A stretch of 64,000 bases of DNA, taken from positions 17,266,908 through 17,330,907 of the forward strand of contig JARWKL010000002.1 in NCBI GenBank assembly GCA_029961685.1. Direction: 5' to 3'. This DNA comes from Aristolochia californica. Lineage: Eukaryota; Streptophyta; Magnoliopsida; Piperales; Aristolochiaceae. Shown in pieces: positions 13,901 to 27,400 of this stretch (its first letter is position 1; each line of letters starts with the position of its first letter). A program made the position numbers and the translations under genes. The notes below the pieces were generated by a model that was not told the origin of the DNA, ran no database searches, and saw nothing but the letters and a program-made list of their open reading frames with translations.

Positions 13901-15598
13901 ACATGTTAGGATCAATTAGAAATCTCTTTCCAAGCCATTAGGGTTGAACTGGTGGAATTTCCCAAACTTGGACAACAAAACCTTTGTGATCGTTTGTGGT
14001 GTATAAAAAAATTTTCTTTGCTTACATTTGTAATTTTTTCCATACCAAAACTCTAAAATTTTTATTTTGTTGTGCTCCATTTGCCTTTTATCATTTTGTT
14101 TATGAGATAAATAGAAAGTTAAAACTCAAAGTTTTTATTTAAGAAAAAAGTGTACATCTGAAATGGATTGGAAATGCACAAATGTAGAGAGGCATATTTC
14201 CAAAATATCTTTGTACCTTTTAGGGACTGTAAACTCTTTAAGTTTCTATATATTACGTTTTGCAATCATCGGGAAAATGGGGAAGCGGGGGATTTTTAAC
14301 TGAGTGTTGTCGCCCAATTCATAAGCCATTTCATACAAAAATATAGATGATTATGCAGGAATGACCGATAAGTCACTTTAGAATCATCTAAGATTGTTAG
14401 GTCTGCAATTTGTAAATGGGCAAAATCGTGGCTTGTTTGACTCGGGTATATATCCCACCGAACTTTCACTTGTGAAAATTTAATGAGAATTTGTTGTTCA
14501 CTTTAAAATGTTAGGATCCACTAGCTATTTGCATCTTTAATATGTTTCAAACATGCATATCCATATTTAAAACCTGTTAGGATGAATTAGAAATCTCTTT
14601 CCAAGCCATTAGGGATGAACTAGCGTAATTTCTCACACTTTGACAACAAAAATTTTGTGTTCGTTTGTGGTGTGTGAATAAATTTTCTTTACTTAAATTT
14701 TTTATTGTTTTTAATTTTTTCATAACATTAAATTTAAATATTTCATTTTGTTGTGATCTATCTGCCTTTAATCTTTTTGTTTACGAGATAAATGGAAAGT
14801 CAAAACTCAAAATTTTGATTTAAGAAAAAAGTATACATCTAAAATGGAATGGAAATGGACAAATATAAAGAGAGATAATTCCAAAAATTTTCTGTAACTT
14901 TTAGGGATTGTAAACTCTTTTTGTTTTTATATATTATATTTTCCAAACATCGGACAAAAGGGGAAGGCGAGGGATTTTTAACTAAGTGTTGACGGCCAAT
15001 CCATAAGTCATTTCTTACAAGAATATAGCCCATTTCGTATAATTGACCGATAAATCATTTTACAATCATCTAAATCACTTGAGAATTTAGGGAGCATTTG
15101 TTGTTCACTTTAAAAGGTTTGGATCCACAGGCCATTTGCATATTTAACATGTTTCAAGCATGCATATCCATATTTAAAACATGTTAGGATCAATTGAAAT
15201 CTCTTTCAAAACCTTTAGGGTTGAACTAGTGGACTTCCCAAACTTGGACAAAAAAAATTTTGTGTTCGTTTGTGGTGTGTGAATAAATTTTCTTTACTTA
15301 CACTTATTATTGTTTTCAATTTTATTCATACAGAACTCTAAAATTTTCATTTTTTTTGTGATCTATTTGCCTTTAATCTTATTATTTACGAGATAAAAGG
15401 AAAGTGAAAACGCAAAGTTTTGATTTAAGAAAAACGTATACATCTAAAATGGAATGAAAAAGCACAAATTTAGAGAGAGATAATTCCAATCTATCTTCAA
15501 ACCATTTAGGGATTGTAAACTCTTTTAGTTTTTATTTATTAGGTTAAATAATCATCGGGAAAAAGGAGGCGGCGAATTTTTAACTGAGTGTTGACTCC
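10948..15598 (+). repeat. Higher-order repeat copy, complete seven monomers (A-B-C-D-H-I-G)
   Basis: Anchors are at 10948 (A), 11624 (B), 12302 (C), 12965 (D), 13646 (H), 14315 (I) and 14997 (G); the total is 4651 bp. Each monomer shares its diagnostic substitutions with the monomer seven places on, at 19694 and following, rather than with its neighbours. The G unit carries an internal deletion of about 77 bp around 15068-15076, where ATCTA is joined to AATCACTTGAG, giving a 602-bp unit. The C unit is about 16 bp short because part of the T-rich box is replaced by GTTATAGACAT. No gene is present. Confidence 0.85.
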
Positions 15599-18500
15599 CA
15601 ATCCATAAGTCATTTCTTATAAAAATGTAGCCCACTACTCATGATTGCCCGATAAATTATTTTACAATCATCTATGATTGTTAGGTCAACTTTTTCTAAA
15701 TGGCCAAAATCATTGCTTGTTTGACTTGGGTAAAATATCCCTCCACATGACTTGAGAATTTAATGGGCAATTGTTGTTCGCTTTAAAATGATTGGATCCA
15801 TAGGCCATTTCCATCTTTAACATGTTTCAAGCATGCATATCCATATTTAAAACCGATTAGGATCAATTAGAAATCTCTTTTCAAGCAATAAGGGTTGAAC
15901 AAGAGAAATTTCCAAAATTTGGACTACAGAACTTTTGTATTCGTTTGTGGTGTATGCATAATTATTTTACTTATATTTGTAGTTGTTTTTAATTTTTTCT
16001 ATACATCAAATCTAAATATTTCATTTTGTTGTGATCTCTTTGCCTTTATTCTTTTTGTTTACGAGATAAAAGGAAAGTGAAAACTGAAAGTTTTGACTTT
16101 AGGAAAAAGTATACATCTAAAATGGAATTGAAATACAAAAATGTAGATAGTGATAATTCCAAACAGTCTTCGTAACTTTTAAGGATTATCAACTCTTTTA
16201 GTTTTTATCTATAGGGTTTTACAATCATCGGGAAAAAGAGGGAGGCGGGGGATTTGTAACTGAGTGTTGACTCCCAATCCATGAGTCATTTCTTACAAAC
16301 ATATAGCCTGTTACGCATGATTGACCGATAAATCACTTTACAAACATCTATTATTTTTAGGACAACTTTTTATTAATGGGCAAACTCAAGGCTTGTTTAA
16401 ATAGGGCAAATATCCCACCGCACATTTACTTGAGAATTTAATGAGCATTTGTTGTTCGCTTTAAAAGGTTTGGAGCAACAACATATCGATATTTAAAACA
16501 TGTTAGGATCAATTTGAAATCTTTTTTCAAGCCGTTAGGGTTGAACTAGTGGAATTTTCCAAACTTGGACAACAATGCTTTTGTGTTCATTTGTGGTATG
16601 TGAATAAATTTTCTTTACTGGCATTTGTTATTGAATTTAATTTTTTCCATACCTAAACTCTAAAATTTTCATTTTTTTGGTGTCTATTTGTCTTTAATCT
16701 TTTTGTTTACAAGATAAATGGATAGTGAAAACTCGAAGTATTGATTTAAATAAAAAATATACATCTAACTTAGAATGCAAATGCACAAATGTAGAGAGAG
16801 ATAATTCCAAAAATTCTCTGTAACTTTTAGGGATTGAAAAATTTTTTAGTTTTTATATATTGGGTTTTGTAGTCAATTGGAAAAAATGGGGGAGACAGGG
16901 GATTTTCACTGAGTGTGGACTCCCAATCCATAAGTCATTTTTTACAAAATTATAGCCCATTACACATGTGTGATAGATAAATCATTTTACAATCATCTAT
17001 CATTGATAGGTCAGGTTTTTTTAAGTGGGCAAAATCATGGCTTGTTTGACTCGGGCAAATATGCCACCACATGTTCACTTAAGAATTTAATGAGCATTTG
17101 TCCGCTTTAAAAGGTTTGGATCCACAGGCCATTTGCATCTTTAACATTTGTCAAGCATGCATATCCATATTTAAAACATGTTAGGATCAATTAGAAATCT
17201 CTTTCCAAGCCATTAGGCTTGAACTAGTGGAATTTCCAAAACTTGGACGACAAAACTTTTGTGTTCGTTTGTGGTGTGTGAATAAATTTTTTTACTTACA
17301 TTTGTTATTGACATAAAATATAAAATTTGCATTTTTTGTGTCCTATTTGCCTTTAATCTTTTTGTTTACGATATAAATGGAAATTGAAAAATCAAAGTTT
17401 TGATTTAAGAAAAAAGTATACATCTAAAATGGGAGTGGCAATGAACCAAAGTACAGAGAGATAATTTAGAAAAGTCTCCGTAACTTTTACGGATTGTAAA
17501 CTCTTTTAGATTTTGTATATTAGGTTTTGCAATCATCTGGAAAAGAAGGGGGAGGCGGGATATTTTACTTCTAAAAATGGAATGGAAATCCACAAATGTA
17601 GAGAGAGATAATTCCAAATAGTCTCCATAACTTTTAGGGATTGTAAACACTTTTAGTTTATATATATTTTGTTTGTAATCATCGGGAAGAAGAAGGAGGC
17701 GACGGATTTTTAACTGAGTGCTAACTCCCTATCCATAAGTCATTTCTTCCAAAAATATAACCCGCTATGCTTGATTGCCTGATAAATCACTTCACAGTCA
17801 ACTATGATTGTTAGGTATGCTTTTTGTAAATGGCCAAAATTATGGCTTGTTTGACTCGGGTAAATATCCCACCGAACGTTCACTTGAGAATTTAATGAGC
17901 ATTTGTTGTTCGCTTTAAAAGGTTTGTATTCACAGGCCATTTGCATCTTTAACAATTTTCAAGCATGCATATCCATATTTAAAACATGTTATGATCAATT
18001 AGAAATCTCTTTCCAAGCCATTGGGGTTGACTTGGTGGAATTTCCGAAACTTGGACAACAAAACCTTTGTGATCGTTTGTGGTGTTTGAATAGATTTTCT
18101 TTACTTACATTTGTTATTTTATAAATTTTTTCCATACAAAAACCCTAAAATTTTCATTTTGTTGTGCTCCATTTGCCTTTTATCATTTTGTTTACGAGAT
18201 AAATAGAAAGTTAAAACTCAAAGTTTTTATTTAAGAAAAAAGTAAACATCTAAAATGGATTGGAAATGCACAAATGTAGAGAGGCATAATTCCAAAAAGT
18301 CTTTGTAACTTTTAGGGATTGTAAACTCTTTTAATTTCTATATATTAGGTTTTGCAATCATTGGAAAACGGGGGAGGCGGGGGATTTTTAACTGAGTGTT
18401 GTCGCCCAATTCATAAGCCATTTCTTACAAAAATATAGACGATTATGCAAGGTTGACCGATAATTCACTTTACAATCATATAAGATTGTTAGGTCAGCAT

Positions 18501-19693
18501 TTTGTAAATGGGCATAATCGTGGCTTGTTTGACTCGGGTATGTATCCCACCAAACGTTCACTAGTGAGAATTTAATGAGAATTTGTTGTTCTCTTTAAAA
18601 TGTTAGGATCCACAAGCTATTTGCATCTTTAACATGTTTTAAACATGCATATCCACATTGAAAACATGTTAGGATAAATTAGAAATCTCTTTCCAAGTCA
18701 TTAGGGATGAACAGCAGAATTTCCCACACTTTGACAACAAAACTTTTGTGTTCGTTTGTGGTGTGTGAATAAATTTTCTTTGCTTACATTTGTTATTTTT
18801 TTTAATTTTTTCATAACATTAACTTTAAAATTTTCATTTTGTTGTGATCTATCTGCCTTTATTCTTTTTGTTAACGAGATAAATGGAAAGTGAAAACTCA
18901 ATGTTTTGATTTAAGAAAAACGTATACATCTAAAATGGAATGGAAATGGACAAATAGAGAGAGAGATAATTCCAAAAAGTTTCCGTAACTTTTAGGGATT
19001 GTAAATTCTTTTAGTTTTTATATATTATGTTTTGCAATCATCGGGAAAAAGGGGAAGGCGAGGGATTTTTAACTAAGTGTTGACTCCCAATCCATAAGTC
19101 ATTTCTTACAAAAATATAGCCCATTTCATATAATTGACCGATAAATCACTTTACAATCATCTAAATCACTAGAGAATTTAGCAAGAATTTGTTGTTCACT
19201 TTAAAATGTTTGGATCCATAGGCCATTTGTATCTTTAAAATGTTTCAAGCATTCATATCCATATTTAAAACTTGTTAGGATCAATTAGAAATCTCTTTCA
19301 AAGCCTTTAGGGTGGAATTAGTGGACTTCCCAAACTTGGACAAAAAACAATTTTGTGTTCGTTTTTGGTGTGTGAATAAATTTTCTTCACTTACACTTGT
19401 TATTGTTTTTAATTATATTCATACATAAATCTAAAATTTTCATTTTCTTGTGATCTATTTTCCTTTAATCTTTTTGTTTGCGAGATAAATGGAAAGTGAA
19501 AACTCAAAGTTTTGATTTAACAAAAAAGTATACATCTAAAATGGAATGTAAAAGCACAGATGTAGAGATAGATAATTCAAAAATGTCTCCATACCGTATA
19601 GGGATTGTACACTCTTTTAGTTTTGATTTATTAGGTTTTATAATCATCGGGAAAAAGAAGGAGGCGGGGGAATTTTAATTGAGTGTTGACTCC
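15599..19693 (+). repeat. Higher-order repeat copy, contracted (A-B-C-[D remnant]-H-I-G)
   Basis: Anchors are at 15599 (A), 16275 (B), 16924 (C), 17729 (H), 18407 (I) and 19088 (G); the total is 4095 bp. Between C and H only the two ends of D survive. Sequence runs through the D-type G-rich tract at about 17540-17560, then jumps from GGCGGGATATTTTA straight into the last 160 bp of D (TACTTCTAAAAATGG). The D anchor and roughly 520 bp are deleted, giving an anchor spacing of 805 bp. G carries the same deletion of about 77 bp (near 19160-19168) as the copy ending at 15598. Confidence 0.82.
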
Positions 19694-20326
19694 CAATCCA
19701 TAAGTCGTTTCTTACAAAAATGTAGCCCGCTATGCATGATTGCCTGATAAATTACTTTACAATCATCTATGATTGTTAGGTCAACTTTTTTAAAATGGCC
19801 AAAATCATGGCTTGTTTGACTTGGATAAATATCCCTCCACATGTGCACATGAGAATTTAATGAGCATTTGTTGTTCGCTTTAACAGGTTTGGATCCGTAG
19901 GCCATTTTCATCTGTAACATGTTTCAAGTATGCATATCCATATTTAAAACCGATTAGGATCAATTAGAAATCCCTTTCCAAGCAATTAGGGTTGAACAGG
20001 TGAAATTTTCAAAACTTGGACTACAAAACTTTTGTATTCGTTTGTGGTGTATGAATAATTTTTTTACTTATATTTGTAGTTTTTTTAATTTTTTTCCATA
20101 AATCAACTCTAAATATTTCATTTTGTTTTGATCTATTTGCCTTTAATCTTTTTGTTTACGAGAGAAAAGGAAAGTGAAAACTGAAAGTTTTGACTTTAGG
20201 AAAAACTATACATCTAAAATGGAATGGAAATGCAAAAATGTAGAAAGTGATAATTCCAAAAAGTCTTCGTAACTTTTAAGGATTATAAACACTTCTAGTT
20301 TCTATATATAGGGTTTTACAATCATC

Positions 20327-20348
20327 GGGAAAAAGGGGGAGGCAGGGG
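20327..20348 (+). other. G-rich purine tract of the monomer (representative)
   Basis: About 20-50 bp before each anchor, nearly every monomer has a tract of the form G3-A5-G5-AGG-(C/T)-G4-5. Here it is G3-A5-G5-AGG-CA-G4. Well-kept examples are also at 25039-25060, 39094-39115 and 43945-43966. It is the only GC-rich stretch of the unit. Three or four G-runs close together could fold as a G-quadruplex; this is inferred from the sequence only. F-type monomers have lost it. Confidence 0.8.
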
Positions 20349-20590
20349 ATTTTTTAACTAAGTGCTGAGTCCCAATCCATGAGTTATTTCTTGCAAACAT
20401 ATAGCCCGTTACGCATGATTGACCGATAAATTACTTTAAAAACATCTATTATTGTTAGGATAACTTTTTATAAATGGGCAAACTGGCTTGTTTGACTAGG
20501 GCAAATATCCCACCGCACATTTACTTGGGAATTTAATGAGCATTTGTTGTTCACTTTAAAATGTTTGGAGCAACAGGCTATTTGCATCTT

Positions 20591-20632
20591 TAACATGTTT
20601 CAAGCATGCATATCCATATTTAAAACATGTTA
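20591..20632. other. Conserved inverted repeat of the monomer (representative)
   Basis: TAACATGTTT (20591-20600) and AAACATGTTA (20623-20632) are exact reverse complements separated by 22 bp. The spacer itself contains the palindromes GCATGC and ATGCAT. The element lies 218-259 bp after the anchor in most monomers. The right arm is disrupted in types A (CCGATTAGG) and D (CCTGTTAGG), and the left arm in C (AACATTTGTC) and H (AACAATTTTC). Whether it forms a hairpin or cruciform cannot be seen from the sequence. Confidence 0.85.
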
Positions 20633-23600
20633 GGACCAATTAGAAATCTCTTTTCAAGCCATTAGGGTTGAACTAGTGGAATTTCCCAAACTTGGACAAC
20701 AATGCTTTTGTGTTCATTTGTGGTGTGTGAATACATTTTCTTTACTGAAATTTGTTATTGAATTTAATTTTTTCCTTACATAAACTCTAAACTTTTCATT
20801 TTTTGTGATATATTTGCCTTTAATCTTTTTGTTTACGAGATAAATGGATAGTGAAAACTCAGAGTTTTGATTTAAGAAAAAAGTATACATCTAAATTAGA
20901 ATGCAAATGCACAAATGTAGAGAGAGATAATTCCAAAAAGTCTTTGTAACTTTTATGGATTGAAAACTCTTTTAGTTTTTATATATTGGTTTTTGCCGTC
21001 AATCGAAAAAAGGGGAGACAGGGGATTTTTCACTGAGTGTTGACTCCCAATCCATAAGTCATTTTTTACAAAATTATAGCCCATTATGCATGTTTTATAG
21101 ATAAATCATTTTACAATCATCTATCATTGATAGGTCAGGTTTTAGTATGTGGACAAAATCATGGCTTGTTTGACTCGGGTAAATATGCCACCACATGTTC
21201 ACTTGAGAATTAATGAGCATTTGTTGTCCGCTTTAAAAGGTTTGGATCCACATGCCATTTGCATCTTTAACATTTGTCAAGCATGAATATCCATATTTAA
21301 AACATATTAGGATCAATTAAAAATCTCTTTCCAAGCCATTAGGCTTGAACTAGTGGAATTTCCAAAACTTGGACGACAAAACTTTTGCGTTCGGTTGTGG
21401 TGTGTGAATAAATTTTCTTTACTTACATTTGTTATTGACATAAACTCTAAATTTTCATTTTTTTGTGTGCTATTTGTCTTTTTTCTTTTTGTTTATGATA
21501 TAAAAGGAAATTGAAAAATCAAAGTTTTGATTTAAGAAAAAAGTATACATCTAAAATGGGAATGGTAATGAACCAAAGTACAGAGAGATAATACAGAAAA
21601 GTCTCTGTAATGTTTATGGATTGTAAACTCTTTTAGATTTTTTATATTAGGTTTTTCAATCATCGGGAAAAAAAGGGGGAAGCCGGAGATTTTTAACTAA
21701 GTCTTGACTCCCAATCCATAAGTCATTTCTTACAAAAAAATAGCCCATTACACATGATTGACCGAAAAATAACTTTACAATCATCTATGAATTTTAGGTC
21801 AGCTTTTTGTAAATGGGAAAAATCATGGCTTGTTTGACTCAGGTAAATATCCCACTGTACGTTCACTTGAGAATTTAATGAGCATTTGTTGTTCGCTTTA
21901 AAAGGTTTGGATCCATAGGCCATTAGCATCTTTAACGTGTTTCAAGCATATCCATATTTAAAACCAGTTAGGATCAATTAGAAATCTCTTTCTAAGCCAA
22001 TAGGGTTGAGCTAGTGGAATTTCCAAAACTTGGACAACAAAACTTTTGTGTTCAGTTGTGGTATATGAATAAATTTTCTTTACTTACATTTGTTATTTTT
22101 TAAAATTTTTTCCATACATAAACTCTAAAATTTTCATTTTGTTGTGATCTATTTGCCTTTAATCTTTTTGTTTATGAGATAAAAGGAAAGTGAAAACTCA
22201 AAGTTATATTTAAGAAAAATGTTTACATCTAAAATAGAATGGAAATGCACAAATGTAGAGAGAGATAATTCCAAATAGTTTCCATAACTTTTAGGGATTG
22301 TAAACACTTTAGTTTTTATATATTTTGTTTTGCAATAATCAGGAAGAAGGAGGCGGGGGATTTTTAACTGTGTTGACTCCATATCCATAAGTCATTTGTT
22401 ACAAAAATATAGCCCGTTACACTTGATTGGCCAATAAATCACTTTACAATCATCTATGATTCTTAGGTTAGCTTCTTGTAAATGGCCGAAATCATGGCTT
22501 CTTTGATTCAGGTGAATATCCCACCACACATTCACTTGAGAATTTAATAAGCATTTGTTGTTCACTTTAAAAGGTTTGTATCCATAGGCCATTTGCATCT
22601 TGAACAATTTTCAAGCATGCATATCCATATTTAAAACATGTTAGGATCAATTAGAAATTTCTTTCCAAGCCATTAGGGTTGAACTAGTGAAATTTCTCAA
22701 ACTTGGACAACAAAACTTTTGTGATCGTTTGTGGTGTGTGAATAGATTTTCTTTACTAAAATTTGTTATTTTTTTAATCTTTTTCATACATAAACTCTAA
22801 AATTTTCATTTTGTTGTGCTCCATTTGCCTTTTATCTTTTTGTTTACGAGATATATAGATAGTTAAAACACAAAAGTTTTTATTAAAGAAAAAAGTATAC
22901 ATCTAAAATGGATTGGAAATGCACACATGTAGAGAGAGATAATTCCTAAAATTCTTTGTAACTTTTTGGGACTGTAAACTCTTTTAGTTTTTATATATTA
23001 GGTTTTGCAATCATCGGGAAAAGGGGGAGGCTGTGGATTTTTAACTGAGAGTTGTCGCCCAATTCATAAGTCATTTCTTAAAAAAATATAGCCGATTATG
23101 CCAGATTGACCGATAAATCACTTTACAATGATCTATGATTGTTAGGTCAGCTTTTTGTAAATGGGCAAAATCGTGGCTTGTTTGACTCGGGTATATATCC
23201 CACCGCACGTTCATTGTGAGAATTTAATGAGAATTTTTTGTTCGCTTTAAAAGGTTAGGATCCACAAGCCATTTTCATCTTTAACATGTTTGAAACATGC
23301 ATCTCCATATTTAAAACATGTTAGGATCAATTAGAAATTTCTTTCCAAGCCATTAGGGTTGAACTAGCGAAATTTCCCACACTTTGACAACAAAACTTTT
23401 GTGTTCATTTGTGGTGTGTGAATAAATTTTCTTTACTTACATTTATTAATGTTTTTAATTTTTTTACATCATTAACTCTAAATTTTTCATTTTGTTGTGA
23501 TCTATCTGCCTTTAATCTTTTTGTTTACGAGATAAATGGAAAGTGAAAACTCAAAGTTTTGATTTAAGAAAAAAATATACATCTAAAATGGAATGGAAAT

Positions 23601-24418
23601 GGACAAATATAGCGAGTGATAATTCCAAAAAGTCTCCGTAACTTTTAGGGATTGTAAACTCTTTTAGTATTTATATATAATGTTTTGCAATCATCGGGAA
23701 AAAGGGGGAGGCGAGAGATTTTTAACTAAGTGTTGACTCCCAATCCATAAGTCATTTCTTACAAAAATATAGCCCATTACATATAATTGACCAATAAATC
23801 ACTTTACAATCATCAAATATTGTTAGGTCAGCTTTTTGTAAATGGCCTAAATCATGGATTGTTTGACTCGTGTAAATATCCCACCGTACGTTCACATGAG
23901 AATTTAGTGAGCATTTGTTGTTCACTTTAAAATGTTTGGATTCACAGGACATTTACATGTTTAACATGTTTCAAGTATGCATATCCATATTTAAAACATG
24001 TTAGGATCAATTCGAAATCTCTTTCAAAGCCATTAGGGTTGAACTAATGGCACTTCCCAAACTTGGAAAAAAAAAACTTTTGTGCTCGTTTGTGGTGTGT
24101 GAATAATTTTCTTTACTTACATTTGTTATTTTTTTTAATTTTTTTCATACATAACTCTAAATATTTCATTTTTTTGTGATCTATTTGCCTTTAATATTTT
24201 TGTTTATGAGATAAATGGAAAGTGAAAACTCAAAGTTTTGATTTATGAAAAAATTATACATTTAAAATGGAATGGAAATGCACTAATGTAGAGAGAGATA
24301 ATTCCTAAAAGTATCCATACCTTTTAGGGATTGTAAACTCTTTTAGTTTTGATATATTAGTTTTTATAATCATCGGGAAAATGAGAAGGCGGGGGATTTT
24401 TAACCGAGTGTTGACTCC

Positions 24419-27400
24419 CAATCCATAAGTCATTTCTTACAAAAATGTAACCCGTACGCATGATTTCCCGATAAGTCACTTTACAATCATCTATGATTGT
24501 TAGGTCTGGTTTTTTTAAATGGCCAAATTCATAACTTGTTTGACTTGGGTAAATATCCCACCGCATGTTCACTTGAGAATTTAATGAGCATTTGTTGTTC
24601 GCTTGAAAAGGTTTGGATCCACAGGCCATTTCCATCTTTAACATGTTTCAAGCATGCATATCCATATTTAAAACTGATTAGGATCAATTAGAAATCTCTT
24701 TCCAAGCCATTAGGGTTGAACTGGTGGAATTTCCAAAACTTGGACTACAAAACATTTGTATTCGTTTATGGTGTATGAATAAATTTTTTTTACTTATATT
24801 TTTTTTTTTCCATACAAACTCTAAATATTTCATTTTGTTGTGATCTATTTGCCTTTAATCATTTTGTTTACGAGATAAATGGAAAGAGAAAACTGAAAGT
24901 TTTGACTTAAGGAAAAAGTATACATCTAAAATGGAATGGAAATGCTCAAATGTAGAGAGTTATAATTCCAAAAAGTCTTCGTAACTTTTAAGGATTTTAA
25001 AGTCTTTTAGTTTTTATATATTGGGTTTTACAATCATCGGGAAAAAGGGGGAGGTGGGGGATTTTTAACTGAGTGTTGACTCCCAATCCATGAGTTATTT
25101 CTTACAAAAATATAGCCCATTATGCATGATTGACCGATAAATCACTTTACAAACATCTGTGATTTTTAGGACAACATTTTATAAATGGGCAAAATCACTG
25201 CTTGTTTGACTAGGGCAAATATCCTACTGCACATTTACTTGAGAATTTTATGAGTAATTGTTGTTCGCATTAAATGGTTTGGAGCAATAGGCTATTTGCA
25301 TCTTTAACATGTTTCAAGCATGTATATCCATATTCAAAACATGTTAGGATCAATTAGAAATCTCTTTTCAAGCTGTTAAAATTGAACTAGTGGAATTTTC
25401 CAAACTTGGGCAATAATGCTTTTGTGTTCCTTTGTGGTGTGTGAATAAATTTTCTTTACAAACATTTGTTATTGTTTATAATTTTTTCCATACATAAACT
25501 CTAAAATTTTCATTTTTTGTAATCTATTTGCGTTTAATCTTTTTGTTTACGAGATACATGGATAGTGAAAGCTCAAAGTTTTGATTTAAGAAAAAAGTAT
25601 AAATCTAAAATGGAATGCTAATGCACAAATGTAGAGAGTGATAATTCCAAAAAGTCTCTATAACTTTTAGGGATTGAAAAATCTTTTAGTTTTTATATAT
25701 TGGGTTTTGCAGTCAATCAAAAAAAGGGGGAAGTGGGGGATTTTTCACTGAGTGTTGACTCCCAATCCATAAGTCATTTCTTACAAAATGATAGCCCATT
25801 ATGCATGATTGACATATAAATCACTTTACAATCATCTATCATTGATAGGTCAGGTTTTTGTAAATGCGCAAAATCATGGCTTGTTTGAATCGGGTAAATA
25901 TCCCACTGCATGTTCACTTGAGAATTTAATGAGCATTTGTTGTCCGCTTTGAAAAGTTTGGATCCACAGGCTATTTGCATCTTTAACATTTGTCAAGAAT
26001 GCATATCCATATTTAAAACATCTTAGAAACATCATTCTAAGCCATTAGGCTTGAACTAGTGGAATTTCCAAAACTTGGACAACAAAACTTTTGTGTTCGT
26101 TTGTGGTGTGTGAATAAATTTTCTTTACCTACATTTGTTATTCACATAAACTCTAACATTTTGATTTTTTTGTGACCTATTTGCCATTAATATTTTTGTT
26201 TACGAGATAAATTGAAATTGAAAAATCAAAGTTTTTATTTAAGAAAAAAGTATACATCTAAAATGGAATGGTAATGTACGAATGTAGAGAGAGATAATTC
26301 CCAAAACTCTCTGTACCTTTTACGGAATGTAAACTCTTCTAGATTTTGTATATTAGGTTTTGCAATCATCGGGAAAAAAGGGGCAGGCGGGAGATTTTTA
26401 ACTAAGTCTTGACTCCCAATCCATAAGTCATTTCTTAAAAAAATATAGCCCGTTACACATGATTGACTGATAAATAATTTTACAATCAACTATGAATGTT
26501 ATGTCAGATTTTTGTAAATTGGAAAAATCATGGCTTGTTTGACTTGGGTAAATATCCCACCATACGTTCACTTGAGAATTTAATGAGCATTTGTTGTTCT
26601 CTTTAAAAGGTTTGGATCCACAAGCCATTTGCATCTTTAACATGTTTCAAGCATGTATATCCATATTTAAAACCTGTTAGGATCAATTAGAAATCTCTTT
26701 CCAAGCCATTAGGGTTGAACTAGTGGAATTTCCCAAACTTGGACAACAAAACTTTTGTGTTCATTTGTGGTGTATGAATAAATTTTCTTTACTTATATTT
26801 GTTATTGTTTTTAATTTTTTTCATTACATAAACTCTAAATATTTCATTTTGTTTAAATCTATGTGCCTTTAATCTTTTTGTTTACAAGATAAATGGAAAG
26901 TGAAAACTAAAAGTTTTGATTTAAGAAAAAATTATATATCTAAAATGGAATGGAAATGCAAAAATGTAGCGAGAGATAATTCCAAAAAGTCTCCGTAACT
27001 TTTAAGAATTTCAAATTCTTTTAGTTTTTATATATTAGGTTTTTCAATCATCGGTATAAAGGGGGAGGCGGGGGATTTTTAACTGAGTGTTGACTCCCAA
27101 TCCATAAGTCATATCTGACAAAAATATGGCCTGTTACGCATGATTGATCGATAAATCACTTCACAATCATCTATGATTGTTTGGTCTACTTTTCATAAAT
27201 GGGCAAAATCATGGCATGTTTAACTCGCGCAAATATCCCACCGCACGTTCAGATGTGAATTTAATGAGCATTTGTTGTTCGTTTTAAAAGTTTTGAATCC
27301 ACATGTTATTTGCACCTTTAACATGTTTGAAGCATGCATATCCATATTTAAAATTTGTTAGGATCAATTAGAAATCTCTTTCCAAGCCACTAGGGTTTAA

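Larger units (their letters stand above)
19694..24418 (+). repeat. Higher-order repeat copy, complete seven monomers with full-length G
   Basis: Anchors are at 19694 (A), 20373 (B), 21048 (C), 21712 (D), 22380 (H), 23060 (I) and 23741 (G); the total is 4725 bp. It matches the 10948-15598 copy type for type. The G monomer here is full length (678 bp), like the G units at 6196 and 10269, so two G alleles alternate along the array. C again carries TCACTGAGTG, AAATTATAGCCC and the CTATCATTGATAG dyad. Confidence 0.86.
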
